From DATGZX01 sp035296965 (GTDB lineage: Bacteria; Planctomycetota; Planctomycetia; Gemmatales; Gemmataceae), in assembly GCA_035296965.1 (NCBI GenBank), contig DATGZX010000404.1:1-22230 (forward strand): DNA of 22,230 nt, in the 5' to 3' direction. Below are positions 13,408-22,055 of the stretch, piece by piece. Position numbers and translations under genes: made by a program. Numbering within the stretch: position 1 is the stretch's first letter; each line of letters starts with the position of its first letter. Under the pieces are notes generated by a model that was given only the letters and a program-made list of their open reading frames with translations, had not been told where the DNA came from and made no database searches.

Positions 13408-14529
13408 TTGGCCAAGGCGATCGAGTCCCACGAGCTTCCCGCCGAGTTCGAGCGGCGCGTCCGCCGTTTGCTGCTCCAATGGTTCAAGCGTGCGCGCCGC
13501 GACCTTCCCTGGCGACGGGACCGCGACCCCTACCGCATTTGGGTCAGCGAGATCATGCTGCAGCAGACCCAGGTGGCAACCGTCGTTCCCTTCTTCGAGC
13601 GTTTCCTGCTGGCTTTCCCGAGCGTAGCGGATCTCGCAAGAGCCGATGAACAAGCGGTTCTGCGCTTGTGGGAGGGCCTGGGTTACTATCGGCGCGCGCG
13701 CAATTTGCACCAGGCCGCTCGCCTCGTCGTCGCGCAATACGGCGGTAAGATACCGCACGAACCGGTGGAGTTGGCGAAACTTCCCGGCATTGGCCGCTAC
13801 ACCATGGGAGCCGTTCTCTCGCAGGCATTCGACCTGCGTCTTCCGATCCTGGAAACCAACAGCGAGCGGGTACTCTGCCGTCTGTTCGCACGCACGGAGG
13901 ATCCGAAGAACGGATCGGGCCGCCATTGGCTTTGGCAGGCTGCCGAGGCCTTGCTCCCTATGCGCCGAATCGGAGAATTCAACCAGGCTTTGATGGAGCT
14001 TGGCGCTTTGGTCTGCCTGCCTGTCGCACCGCGCTGCACGTCATGCCCTCTGAAACAGGTTTGCGTAGCGTGCCGCCTTGGCATTCAGGAAGAGATTCCG
14101 CCGCGTGCCAGCGCGCCGGAGACCCTCGCCATTCAAGAGGTTGCAGTGATCGTGCGGCGCGGAACTCGATTGTTACTGGCCCAGCGGGGGGATCAAGGGC
14201 GCTGGGCCGGGCTGTGGGAGTTTCCGCATGCTCCTCTCGAAGCAGGCGAGACGCACGACAGCGCGGCAGCCCGGATCTTGCCCCTACTGACGGGTGTCCA
14301 TGCCGACATCGGCCCGGAATGGATGACGGTGCGGCACAGCATCACGCATCACCGCATCACGCTGATTTGCTTCGAAGCTCGCTACCGCTCTGGAAGGTTT
14401 CGGCCCGGGTTTTATCGAGCAGGGAAGTGGGTTGTGCCGGAGCAACTGCCTGCTTACCCGGTGAGTTCGCCGCAGAGACGTCTGGCCACAGCGATTCTTG
14501 AACCGGCCAGGCAGCGCCGATTCTTCTGA
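13408..14529 (+). CDS. mutY: A/G-specific adenine glycosylase MutY
   Basis: A 373-residue DNA-repair enzyme that removes adenine mispaired with 8-oxoguanine. It has the HhH-GPD domain with catalytic Glu48 (IWVSEIMLQQTQV), helix-hairpin-helix LPGIGRYTMGA (125-135), the iron-sulfur cysteines Cys203, Cys210, Cys213 and Cys219 in the correct C-x6-C-x2-C-x5-C spacing, and a C-terminal NUDIX-like domain (QRGDQGRWAGLWEFPH) with VRHSITHHRITL, the 8-oxoG recognition segment. The residue normally Asp (D138 in E. coli, LDGN) is Glu149 here (LETN). The start is a TTG at 13408: the frame has a stop at 13381 and GGAG lies 7 bases upstream. It is followed by a convergent gene. Confidence 0.95.
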   Translation: MAKAIESHELPAEFERRVRRLLLQWFKRARRDLPWRRDRDPYRIWVSEIMLQQTQVATVVPFFERFLLAFPSVADLARADEQAVLRLWEGLGYYRRARNLHQAARLVVAQYGGKIPHEPVELAKLPGIGRYTMGAVLSQAFDLRLPILETNSERVLCRLFARTEDPKNGSGRHWLWQAAEALLPMRRIGEFNQALMELGALVCLPVAPRCTSCPLKQVCVACRLGIQEEIPPRASAPETLAIQEVAVIVRRGTRLLLAQRGDQGRWAGLWEFPHAPLEAGETHDSAAARILPLLTGVHADIGPEWMTVRHSITHHRITLICFEARYRSGRFRPGFYRAGKWVVPEQLPAYPVSSPQRRLATAILEPARQRRFF

Positions 14530-14589
14530 AGGAAACGGAGATCGCGGCCTTCGATGCTCGTGGAACCGCGGTGCGCGTTTGCTCTCCGG

Positions 14590-15060
14590 TCATTGAGACG
14601 GTAGCGCGAAGACATCGGGCTTTGTGATGGAGTTTAATTGCTTCAAAGTGTCGGCGTTTTCAACGTAGATGCGCGGCTTGGCCCCTTCGAAGCCAGGCGT
14701 CCTGGGCAGAGGAGCAACTTCATACGATCCCTTCCAATTCGTCACCAGCGGCAGGATGTATCTTCCGGGCCCTTTCCAACCCTCGCAGGAAAGTAAATCC
14801 GGAACGGAGATTGTAGTGTGCAGCAGTTTTTCGGCGGCCCGGGTCTGCGGCCAATGGACATCCTCAATCGTGACCTTGGGCGGCTGGTTGTCGGTCTGTG
14901 CCACACTGGCAATCACGTCGAAGTTCGAGTTGTCCAATTGCAGGCGTGACAAGATCACCGGGGGCCTTGCGTTACTGAAAGCCGCCAGATAAAAAAGCCA
15001 GCCGAGCCAGGCCACGAAGAGCAGAGCAGCAACAGCCAAGCGAATACGGGCCCACTTCAT
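14590..15060 (-). CDS. Membrane-anchored hypothetical protein
   Basis: A 156-residue protein not recognised. The ATG at 15060 overlaps the stop of the preceding gene by ATGA, showing translational coupling; a GTG at 15069 is also in frame. One membrane segment occupies about residues 8-28 (LAVAALLFVAWLGWLFYLAAF) with a short positive N-terminus, so the rest probably faces the periplasm. The outer part is beta-like (PPVILSRLQLDNSNFDVIASV, PKVTIEDVHWP) with GRYILPLV and a proline-rich end. Planctomycete neighbours of Minf_1886 proteins are the only context; function unknown. Confidence 0.75.
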   Translation of the reverse strand: MKWARIRLAVAALLFVAWLGWLFYLAAFSNARPPVILSRLQLDNSNFDVIASVAQTDNQPPKVTIEDVHWPQTRAAEKLLHTTISVPDLLSCEGWKGPGRYILPLVTNWKGSYEVAPLPRTPGFEGAKPRIYVENADTLKQLNSITKPDVFALPSQ

Positions 15061-15479
15061 CGCGTCCACTCCGCCTCGTCCAGCCGGATCTGGAAATCTT
15101 GAACCAGAGCCTGATCGAGATCATAAACGTCGGCGAAGTCGGCCAGGCTGTCCTGGTCGGTCTTGCTCATCAGGCTTTCCTTGACCAAGTTGAAGACGAT
15201 TTCCCCGAAGTCCCCGGTGCGATTGATGCCCCACATCCGCAGGACGACACGCGCCATCAAGCCGAATTCGCGGAGCGCCAGGTCGCGGATGCCCTCGACC
15301 AACTCTCGGCCGGAAACATGGTACTGAGGTCCGGGGGCGGCTGCTTCGTCTTCGCTGGGCACCCTTCCCAGCAGACGCTGCGTGTGGCCCAGCGCGGCGA
15401 ACACGAATTCATAAGCCTCGTATGCGTAGCGCGGATCGCGCCGCACCACTTCCGCGAGCCGGGCTTGATAAATCGACAT
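15057..15479 (-). CDS. Minf_1886-family protein
   Basis: A 140-residue cytosolic protein. The signature is RRDPRYAYEAYEFVFAALGHTQRLLGR near the N-terminus, followed by HVSGRELVEGIRDLALREFGLMARVVLRMWGINRTGDFGEIVFNLVKESLMSKT, as in the Minf_1886 family named from Methylacidiphilum and shared by the Planctomycetes-Verrucomicrobia group. Its function is not known; the mostly helical content and conserved charged residues suggest an interaction role. The ATG at 15479 is preferred to an upstream TTG (15503) because the family begins at this residue. It is co-directional with RicT upstream (gap 108) and overlaps the next gene by 4 bases. Confidence 0.85.
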   Translation of the reverse strand: MSIYQARLAEVVRRDPRYAYEAYEFVFAALGHTQRLLGRVPSEDEAAAPGPQYHVSGRELVEGIRDLALREFGLMARVVLRMWGINRTGDFGEIVFNLVKESLMSKTDQDSLADFADVYDLDQALVQDFQIRLDEAEWTR

Positions 15480-15587
15480 ATCCGGGGAGCTCCCTCCAAC
15501 CAAGGAAAAAACAAAAGCTCTGTCGGCGCTTTCGGGCTGTGGTTCTTCTGCCCAGGCCTCGATTTTCTTCCTTTTTGTCTTTTCTTG

Positions 15588-16400
15588 TCAATTCCCAAGT
15601 CGTGTAAGGACTTCATCGGCTTCGACAATGACACGGCGCCCGTCCTCAAACTGGACCAGCAGTTTTCGGGCGAGAATCTCCTGAGAGACAACGTGCCCCT
15701 GTCCCTTGCGCGTTAGAATCCTCTCGCCGGGCGGCGGCAATTGCCTCTGAAATTCATCGTAGACGTCTTGCTCGAAGCGCAGGCAACATTTCAAGCGGCC
15801 GCAACGGCCGGAGATCTTGGAAGGATCAAGGGTCGATTTCTGTAACTTCGCCATGCGCATGGATACGGGCGGCATGCTCGTCATGTGGGAGTTACAGCAA
15901 ACCGGTTTGCCGCAATCACCATAGTCGGCCAGGAGCTTGGCTTCGTCGCGCACACCGATTTGGCGCATTTCGATCCGCGTTTTGTACTCGCGGGCCAGGT
16001 CCTTCACGAGGTCGCGGAAATCGACGCGCTTCTCCGCCAGGAAATAAAAGACGATTCTCTCGCCGCCGAAGATGTGCTCCACGTCCACCAATTCCATCTG
16101 AAGCTGGCGCTCCTCAACGATCCGGCAACACATGTCCAGCTCGTGTCGCTCGCTCTCGCGGAGCCGATCCATTTGGGCTTGATCCTCCCTGGTGACGATC
16201 CGGAGAATCTGTCCGCGTGTGGGCTCGGCAATGAATTCCAGCGCCCGCGGGCTGGTCTCACAAAGGATATCGCCGAATTCAAGACCGCGATCGGAACGAA
16301 TGATCACCTGGTCGCTCCGGCGATACGCTTCACCCTCGGCCGGCTCATATTCGCCCAGGAAGCGCATGGCGCCGTGCCGAACGAGATACTTCGACGCCAT
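15588..16400 (-). CDS. ricT: PSP1-domain protein, RicT-like (YaaT homologue)
   Basis: A 270-residue protein with the PSP1 C-terminal domain (about 64-148) and the conserved cysteine-rich block YGDCGKPVCCNS (160-171) and SKISGRCGRLKCCLRFE (195-210), which is the family signature. In Bacillus RicT joins RicA and RicF to guide RNase Y-dependent mRNA processing, and the complex carries iron-sulfur clusters; in planctomycetes the partners are not known, and none are in this window. The C-terminal part ends with VQFEDGRRVIVEADEVL, an OB-like strand set. The ATG at 16400 starts the first strand. The cysteine count supports cluster or zinc binding. Confidence 0.9.
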   Translation of the reverse strand: MASKYLVRHGAMRFLGEYEPAEGEAYRRSDQVIIRSDRGLEFGDILCETSPRALEFIAEPTRGQILRIVTREDQAQMDRLRESERHELDMCCRIVEERQLQMELVDVEHIFGGERIVFYFLAEKRVDFRDLVKDLAREYKTRIEMRQIGVRDEAKLLADYGDCGKPVCCNSHMTSMPPVSMRMAKLQKSTLDPSKISGRCGRLKCCLRFEQDVYDEFQRQLPPPGERILTRKGQGHVVSQEILARKLLVQFEDGRRVIVEADEVLTRLGN

Positions 16401-16527
16401 GATTAGCCCTCGAACAAAGGTGCAAATGTCGTTCCCGTTTCTGGCTCACCATTTTAAGGCACGCTACGCAGAAGGAAAGAGGATTCGTGAAGATTGACGG
16501 AACGGCCGCCGGCTGCATGGTATACGG

Positions 16528-17112
16528 CTATGGCGCCGGGGGAGTAGGATTGGCACCGGTGCTCCGGGTGGCGGACGATTTGCACGACTTCCAGTAGCGA
16601 TAGGACATCACCAGGTTGACGATCAGGGCCGTTGGCAGCCATACCCAGAGTAACTCCGTGTGCACCGTTCGACTAGTTCGGAAATCGGGAATCTCAAAGC
16701 CTATGTCCGTAACCTGGATTGGGCCCCAGCGCGGTCCGTACCGCGTCGAATCGAAAGGCCAGAAGAACGCGATGCCGTACCCGCCGTTGGTGAGCGCGTC
16801 GAGGACTCCGTGGGATGCGATAGCCGCGGAGAAGAACAGCCAGAGGGGCCAGAAGCGCACGTTGAAATAGCGAAATGTCAGCCAGGCCATTAGCAGGCCG
16901 AGCGCGCAGGCAAATACGATCGAGTGGGTGAACCCGCGATGGCTGAGAGGCGAACCGTCGTACGGAATGTTCCAAAACATGCCAAAAACGTCGAAGTCGG
17001 GGACCATGGGCGATAGGAATGCCAGTACCCAGAAGAGCACGCCCATGCGCCGAGTCGCGTACACCTTGCCCAGGCCAAGCCCTACGACGCCGTGTGTGAC
17101 GATGGTGGCCAT
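16528..17112 (-). CDS. YdjM-family integral membrane metal-dependent hydrolase-like protein
   Basis: A 194-residue polytopic membrane protein of the YdjM/DUF457 type. Conserved polar motifs lie at the ends of membrane helices: THGVVGLGLGK (His7), LSPMVPDFDVFG, SHRGFTHSIVFA and ASHGVLDALTNGGYG, giving the His/Asp set expected for a metal site. Four to five membrane segments are likely. In E. coli the relative YdjM is LexA-regulated; relatives are annotated as metal-dependent hydrolases acting on unknown, possibly lipid, substrates. It is 21 bases from the permease gene upstream and so is probably transcribed with the MacA/MacB-type exporter. The C-terminal tail (TRSTGANPTPPAP) is unstructured. 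Confidence 0.85.
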   Translation of the reverse strand: MATIVTHGVVGLGLGKVYATRRMGVLFWVLAFLSPMVPDFDVFGMFWNIPYDGSPLSHRGFTHSIVFACALGLLMAWLTFRYFNVRFWPLWLFFSAAIASHGVLDALTNGGYGIAFFWPFDSTRYGPRWGPIQVTDIGFEIPDFRTSRTVHTELLWVWLPTALIVNLVMSYRYWKSCKSSATRSTGANPTPPAP

Positions 17113-17133
17113 ATGCTGATCCCGCTCCCACCC

Positions 17134-18348
17134 TCATTCGTAGCGGAGCGCATCGATCGGATCAAGACGAGAGGCTTTCAGCGCCGGGTAGTAACCGAAG
17201 AAAATGCCGACCCCGGCTGAAACGACGAACGACAGGAGGACGATGAAGGGAGAGACCACGACTGGCCAGTCGGCGAAGTAGCCCAGAGCGGCGGCGGCGG
17301 CAATCCCAAGGGTGATGCCGATCAGTCCACCCACGAGCGCCAGGACTACTGCTTCGATGAGAAATTGCGCTAGCACGTCGGCCCCGGTCGCGCCCACAGC
17401 CATGCGAATGCCGATTTCGCGCGTTCGCTCCGTGACCGACACCAGCATGATATTCATGATGCCAATGCCTCCGACGACCAGAGAGATCGAGGCGATCACT
17501 CCCACGAGGATTTGCATGGTGGCAGTGAGAATCTCGGCCAGCTCCGCCATTTCGCGCACGGTGCTGACGTCGAAGTCGTCGGGAGCGCCCGGTTTCAGGT
17601 GGTGTCGCTCGCGCAGAACGCGAATAATTTCGCTCTTGGCATGGTCGAGCACGGTCTCGGAGCGCGCCGCCGCAGTGATCAAGCCAATCTTGTCTTCCCC
17701 AGCCAGCCGGCGCTGGAATGTCGTGATCGGCACGAAAATCTGGTCGTCCTGATCTGCCCCGGTGGGGGAACGCCCCTTTTCGCCCAGCACGCCAATGACG
17801 CGAAATTGCAAATTATCTATGCGGATCCATTCGCCCACCGGATTGGGACTATCGGGGAGGAGATGGCGGCGCACCGTGTTCCCGAGCAAGCAGACCGTGG
17901 CCATTTTCTTGACGTCGTCCTCGGTGTAAAAATGGCCGAGCGGGACTTGCCAGTTGCGAATCCGCTGCATGTCGGGCGACGAGCCGACCACGGTCGTGGG
18001 CCACTTCCCAGTCCGCGTCTGCGCGAGGCGTTGTGTCATTTGCACGGCAGCAGCCCCGATGAGCAAGGAACCGACCTCCTTGCGGATCGTTTCACTGTCG
18101 TCTAGGGTCAGGGGCACGAAATCGGCGACCATTCCCTGCTGCGTCCTGGCGCCGGCGCGAATGAGGATCAGGTTTTTGCCAACCGTCTCGAGCCGTTCAT
18201 CAAGCTTCAGCCGAGCGCCGCCACCCGCCGCGACCATCGCGATCACAGCACTAATGCCGATGACGATGCCGAGACTCGTCAGCACGGACCGGCCCTTGTT
18301 GACCAACAGTGCATCCAGGGCCACTCGAATTGCCGATAAAAAGCCCAT
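17134..18348 (-). CDS. MacB-like ABC transporter permease (FtsX/MacB_PCD)
   Basis: A 404-residue permease. The first membrane helix (LTSLGIVIGISAVIAMVAAGGG, about 24-45) is followed by a large periplasmic MacB_PCD domain (residues about 50-280: VGKNLILIRAG, LGNTVRRHLL, RIDNLQFRVIGVLGEKG) and by three C-terminal helices with the FtsX signature (GGIGIMNIMLVSVTERTREIGIRMAVGA) and the end LKASRLDPIDALRYE. This is the mechanotransmitting class, which pushes substrates through a MacA/TolC-like channel rather than across the inner membrane. The ATPase is a separate gene 42 bases upstream, unlike fused E. coli MacB. Substrate unknown. Confidence 0.9.
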   Translation of the reverse strand: MGFLSAIRVALDALLVNKGRSVLTSLGIVIGISAVIAMVAAGGGARLKLDERLETVGKNLILIRAGARTQQGMVADFVPLTLDDSETIRKEVGSLLIGAAAVQMTQRLAQTRTGKWPTTVVGSSPDMQRIRNWQVPLGHFYTEDDVKKMATVCLLGNTVRRHLLPDSPNPVGEWIRIDNLQFRVIGVLGEKGRSPTGADQDDQIFVPITTFQRRLAGEDKIGLITAAARSETVLDHAKSEIIRVLRERHHLKPGAPDDFDVSTVREMAELAEILTATMQILVGVIASISLVVGGIGIMNIMLVSVTERTREIGIRMAVGATGADVLAQFLIEAVVLALVGGLIGITLGIAAAAALGYFADWPVVVSPFIVLLSFVVSAGVGIFFGYYPALKASRLDPIDALRYE

Positions 18349-18390
18349 AGTCCTCGCCGTATGACAACCAGGTTTCTGCTGTCCTCTTCT

Positions 18391-19167
18391 TCAAGACGCA
18401 GTGCGCATGGTGCCGGCGACGCCGCTGCCGGCAAGCGTGGCCGTAGCTGCGCCGTGGCTCGCGGGTCCTGCATGCTGACTGGGATTGACAGCGTCGCTTG
18501 CAATCAAGCCATCGCGCATGGCGATCAATCGCGCGGCATACGCGGCGATCGCTGGATCGTGGGTCACCATTACGATCGTCTGCCCGCTTTCCCGATTCAA
18601 CCGCTGGAACTGGTCGAGGATCTCGGCGCCGGTGTGCGAGTCGAGGTTTCCCGTCGGCTCGTCGGCAAGGAGTAGCTGCGGCTGATTCACGAGCGCGCGG
18701 GCGATGGCCGCCCGCTGCTGCTGTCCGCCGGAGAGCTGGTTCGGCAAATGGCCCGCGCGTTGGCTCAAGCCGACAAGACTAAGCATCTCCAGGGCCCGTT
18801 TGCGCCGCTGCCGCGCCGAAACACCGGCATAGAGAAGCGGCATCTCGACATTTTCGACCGCGGAATGACGCTTCAGCAGGTTGAAGCCCTGAAAGATGAA
18901 ACCCAGCTTACGATTGCGAATGTGCGCCAGCTCCGTGCGACTCAGCCGGCTTACATCCTGGCCATCGAAAAGATATTTCCCCTTGGTGGGTCGATCCAGG
19001 CAACCAATAATGTTCATGAGCGTCGACTTGCCCGAGCCGCTGGCGCCCATGATGGCCACGAATTCGCCGGAAGCGACCTGCAACGAGACACCCCGAAGAG
19101 CAGGCACCTTGACCTCCCCGGTGTCGTAAATCTTCTCAACGTTTTCCAGAGCTATCACGTTGGCCAT
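18391..19167 (-). CDS. ABC transporter ATP-binding protein, MacB/LolD type
   Basis: A 258-residue ATPase. The Walker A motif is GASGSGKST (41-49), Q-loop at FIFQGFNLL (90-98), signature LSGGQ (145-149) and Walker B LLLADE (165-170), followed by PTGNLDS and MVTHDP with the switch histidine. All are intact. The start at 19167 was taken because MANVIALENV is the family N-terminus; the same frame stays open over 100 codons upstream, but that stretch is the shadow of the adaptor gene. About 35 residues after the nucleotide domain (SDAVNPSQHAGPASHGAATAT) are Ala/Gly-rich and probably flexible. It powers the neighbouring permease. Confidence 0.92.
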   Translation of the reverse strand: MANVIALENVEKIYDTGEVKVPALRGVSLQVASGEFVAIMGASGSGKSTLMNIIGCLDRPTKGKYLFDGQDVSRLSRTELAHIRNRKLGFIFQGFNLLKRHSAVENVEMPLLYAGVSARQRRKRALEMLSLVGLSQRAGHLPNQLSGGQQQRAAIARALVNQPQLLLADEPTGNLDSHTGAEILDQFQRLNRESGQTIVMVTHDPAIAAYAARLIAMRDGLIASDAVNPSQHAGPASHGAATATLAGSGVAGTMRTAS

Positions 19168-19199
19168 GCCTGCCCCTCGAATCATCGTCCGCCCGGCGG

Positions 19200-20540
19200 C
19201 TAAAAAAGCTTGACGTTTGGCTGATCGAAGAGGCCTCGTTTCCGCACAGGCGGGGCGTTTGTGATCACCTGCGGGTAGGTTGAAGTGATTCCCGCTTGTG
19301 GCTTCGGCTCGAGATCGGCATCCCATTCCAGTACTTCGTTGTACTGGCCGTCTTTGATGCCTGTTTGGCCTTGCGCGTTTCGTCCGCCGATGCGCACAAA
19401 CACCGGCCAGGGCTTGCCGCGCGCGTCGAGGATCCACACAGGCTTCCAGTCCGCATAGTCGCTCCTGCCCTGCCACTGAGCCAATTTGGCCCGTGCGGCT
19501 TCGCTTTCATAGGGCTCCTCGAGCTGAAAGCTCAGGGCTTCGGTCGGCATCTTCCAAACATCCGTGTGCTCGCGGAGAACGATGTCCACGGACGCTGTCA
19601 TCCCCGGACGGAGCATCCATTCCTTGGTTTTTGGATCGCGCGCGTTGGCAACGTCGATCAAGACGTCGTAAAAAACCGCGCCATGCAGGCTGGTGGGCAT
19701 GGGCCGAATTTCGACGATTTTTCCGTGGAATCGAGCCTCGTCCTCGGCGTAGGCGAATACGGTGAACGTCGCATTCAAGCCGTTGCGTATCTTGCCGATG
19801 TCGTTCTCACTCACCTGGGCGTGGACTTGCATCTGCTCGAGGTCGCTTGTCAACGTGAAGAGCTGTGCCGACGCCGGCGGGCCAATCAGCTGACCGCGCA
19901 CCACCTTGCGTTCGATGATCGTGTAGTGCTTTTTGCCAGAGAGCGAAGTGCCGGCTCCCTCCTTCCCGTTCGGCACGCGCACCACGGTAAGATCGAGGCC
20001 GTACTGGGCCAGCCGTTCGGCGTCGCGCGCTTCCTCGACCTTGGCCTCGGCCCCTCTGACCGCGGCATCCGCCATCTTGAGACCCATCTCGGCTTCATCC
20101 AATTCCTTCTGGAAGCCAATCTCATTCTTGACCTGGTCGCTGAGTTTCTTGACCCGAAGCTGCGCACCACCTCGAGCCGCTTCCGCTCTCTGCACGTCTG
20201 CCTGCGCCAACCGGATTGCTGTTTTGGCCTGCTGAAGCTTGATCTGGGCCATGCGATCATCGATTTTCAGCAGGGGCTCTCCCTCTGTGACGATCTTGTT
20301 GACCTCCGCGCTCGGATAGATCTCAACGACTTTCCCAGAGAGTTCGCTGCCGACAGCCGCCACCGTGTGTGGCTGCAACAACCCGGTTGCACTTACAGTC
20401 TCGACCAGCGAGCCCAGCTTCACAGAGGCAAGCGTGAACCGGTCTTCGCTCGAAACGGCAGAAGTGAAATGCCTGAGCCAAATTGCGCCAACCACCAGCA
20501 AGATTCCCACAATGACCAGCAAGAGCAGTAGTTTCTTCAT
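19200..20540 (-). CDS. MacA-like periplasmic adaptor (HlyD/RND membrane-fusion protein)
   Basis: A 446-residue protein with an N-terminal membrane anchor (MKKLLLLLVIVGILLVVGAIW), the first lipoyl half (SATGLLQPHTVAAVGSELSGKVVEIYPS), a long coiled hairpin of about residues 100-178 (heptad-like AEAARGGAQLRVKKLSDQVKNE), and the second half with VSENDIGKIRNGL and RPGMTASVDIVL. The segment between 190 and 210 is longer than usual (NGKEGAGTSLSGKKHYTIIE). The C-terminal domain (PVFVRIGGRNAQGQTGIKDG) is typical of MacA. A good ribosome site GGAGGAG is 9 bases before ATG 20540. It is first in the operon adaptor, ATPase, permease, YdjM-like; a sequence TATAAATAAGAAT about 50-60 bases upstream could be its -10 region. 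Confidence 0.92.
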   Translation of the reverse strand: MKKLLLLLVIVGILLVVGAIWLRHFTSAVSSEDRFTLASVKLGSLVETVSATGLLQPHTVAAVGSELSGKVVEIYPSAEVNKIVTEGEPLLKIDDRMAQIKLQQAKTAIRLAQADVQRAEAARGGAQLRVKKLSDQVKNEIGFQKELDEAEMGLKMADAAVRGAEAKVEEARDAERLAQYGLDLTVVRVPNGKEGAGTSLSGKKHYTIIERKVVRGQLIGPPASAQLFTLTSDLEQMQVHAQVSENDIGKIRNGLNATFTVFAYAEDEARFHGKIVEIRPMPTSLHGAVFYDVLIDVANARDPKTKEWMLRPGMTASVDIVLREHTDVWKMPTEALSFQLEEPYESEAARAKLAQWQGRSDYADWKPVWILDARGKPWPVFVRIGGRNAQGQTGIKDGQYNEVLEWDADLEPKPQAGITSTYPQVITNAPPVRKRGLFDQPNVKLF

Positions 20541-20970
20541 CGCAACGACTCCTCCATAAGAGCTGGTCCCTCACTCAACCTACTTGGTTTCTCATTCTTA
20601 TTTATATGGTTCCCGAGGCCCCAGTTCGCCAGCTTTCCAATTCTCCTCCGGCCTCCGACCTGCGGCCCATCCCGAGCAAACGCAGATGTCATGCCTGGAG
20701 CCTATGAAAAGATGGATACGACGCGCACGAAAACCAATTCCCTCAGTTGCTTGCCCTGCCAGCGCCGCGCAAGGTGCTGCAGGATTCTGCGAGCGCGACA
20801 ATTTCGGTTGGCTGAGTTGAAAACCGCATCAAACATGCATGGACTAGCGTCCAGGTAATACCCAGGCTTGCCCGCCAGCCGGGATTGCTTTCAATTTTCG
20901 TGGTGTCTATACTCAGCCCGCTCACGGGACAGCCCCGTTCGAGCCCCGATGCCGCGAGGGAGGGAACCCG
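20541..20970. other. Intergenic region between divergent adaptor and glycosyltransferase genes
   Basis: About 430 bases. It holds the upstream signals of both divergent genes and otherwise no recognised gene, RNA or strong hairpin. Short minus-strand frames here (for example 20598-20801) have no ribosome site or protein-like pattern. Confidence 0.5.
20885..20913 (+). promoter_or_regulatory. Possible promoter of the glycosyltransferase gene
   Basis: TTGCTT (20885-20890) and TATACT (20908-20913) are spaced by 17 bases; the -10 box matches 5 of 6 and the -35 box 3 of 6 positions. Transcription would start near 20920, giving a leader of about 50 bases to the ATG at 20971. Confidence 0.45.
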
Positions 20971-22035
20971 ATGGCCCTGGCTCTACCTGCGCCGGAACGC
21001 GCAGGGCAGCGAACGAACAGCACACCGCAACAACGCAGCCCGAAGCGGCCGCGTTCCCTACCCCAGGTGCCCCGGCTATCTGTCGTCATCGTCAACTACT
21101 GTCTCTGGAAGGAAACCGCCAGTCTCGTGCGACGCCTCCGGGCAGCCCCCTGCGCTCAGCGCGGGGAAGTGGAAATCATCGTCGTTGACAATCATTCGCC
21201 TCTTCATCCGCTCGCGCGGCGCTTGCGCCGCTGGCCGGGAGTTTCACTGCGGCGCTGGGCGCGTAACCGGGGATTTGCCCGAGCCGTGAACGAAGGCTGC
21301 AGGCTGAGCCGGGGACAATGGGTGCTTCTCCTCAACCCCGACATCAGTTTCTCCCAGGGATTCCTGGACGGCGTGCTGCGCCTGGCTGAGCGGTTGGCTG
21401 CGGAGGACGCGCGGGCTGGCATCGTCGGCTTTCAGCTGCGAAACAGCGACGGTACGCGACAACTTTCTTGCGGCCCATTTCCAACCCTGGCGCAGACGCT
21501 CGCACGCATGCTGTTGCCGCGCACGCGTCGCAAGTATCATTTCGTGCGTGCCCGCAGGCGAAGGCGGGTGCCCTGGGTCACCGGCTGCTGTCTCTTGCTG
21601 CGCCGTGCTTGCCTGAAGGACGTGGGCGGCCTGGATCGTGACTTCTTCCTGTACTATGAGGACGTGGACCTTTGCCAGAGAGCGCGCTCTCGAGGTTGGT
21701 CGGTCTGGTATGAACCGCGGTTGCGCGCCGTCCACCACCATCCGCTGCATTTGCGGAGCGTGCCGGCCTACTTGCGCCTCCTCACACGTCATGCCCTGCT
21801 AACATACGCCTCCAAGCATTGGCCTTCGTGGCAATTCCGCGTGCTTGCCGGGCTTGTCGAATTCGAAGCGCGCCTGCGCCGGCAATGGGCAGAGCACCAC
21901 GGCGACGATGACGGCGCGGAGCTGTTCGCAGACCTGAGAACCATTGCCTCCGACCTAGGCGCCAGGCGCATCGATGAGGCAAGACAGCTATTGGTTCAGG
22001 TGGTGCGCCGCGAGGAACACCGGCGTGCCTCCTAA
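20971..22035 (+). CDS. Family 2 glycosyltransferase, rhamnosyltransferase-like
   Basis: A 354-residue soluble or membrane-associated enzyme with the GT-A fold. Residues 1-34 are a Pro/Arg-rich lead. The fold begins at LSVVIVNYCLWKETASLVRRL (36-56), then EIIVVDNHS, NRGFARAVNEGC (99-110), LLNPDISF (120-127, the Asp of the metal/nucleotide site), WVTGCCLLLRR and the acceptor-site signature FFLYYEDVDLCQRARSRGW. This arrangement is that of WbbL-like rhamnosyltransferases; the donor sugar is not certain. GAGGGAGG upstream supports the ATG at 20971. After about residue 280 helices rich in Arg and Leu may associate with the membrane. No other polysaccharide genes are seen beside it. Confidence 0.9.
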   Translation: MALALPAPERAGQRTNSTPQQRSPKRPRSLPQVPRLSVVIVNYCLWKETASLVRRLRAAPCAQRGEVEIIVVDNHSPLHPLARRLRRWPGVSLRRWARNRGFARAVNEGCRLSRGQWVLLLNPDISFSQGFLDGVLRLAERLAAEDARAGIVGFQLRNSDGTRQLSCGPFPTLAQTLARMLLPRTRRKYHFVRARRRRRVPWVTGCCLLLRRACLKDVGGLDRDFFLYYEDVDLCQRARSRGWSVWYEPRLRAVHHHPLHLRSVPAYLRLLTRHALLTYASKHWPSWQFRVLAGLVEFEARLRRQWAEHHGDDDGAELFADLRTIASDLGARRIDEARQLLVQVVRREEHRRAS

Positions 22036-22055
22036 GCCGAGCGGCAGCGCTTGTT

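Noticed and set aside
19296..20531. Long plus-strand open frame opposite the MacA-like gene
   Set aside because: It is the antisense shadow of a well-supported adaptor gene in GC-rich DNA.
20900..20965. GTTCGAGCCCC resembling a tRNA T-loop
   Set aside because: No acceptor stem, anticodon arm or D-arm can be built around it, and it overlaps the glycosyltransferase leader.
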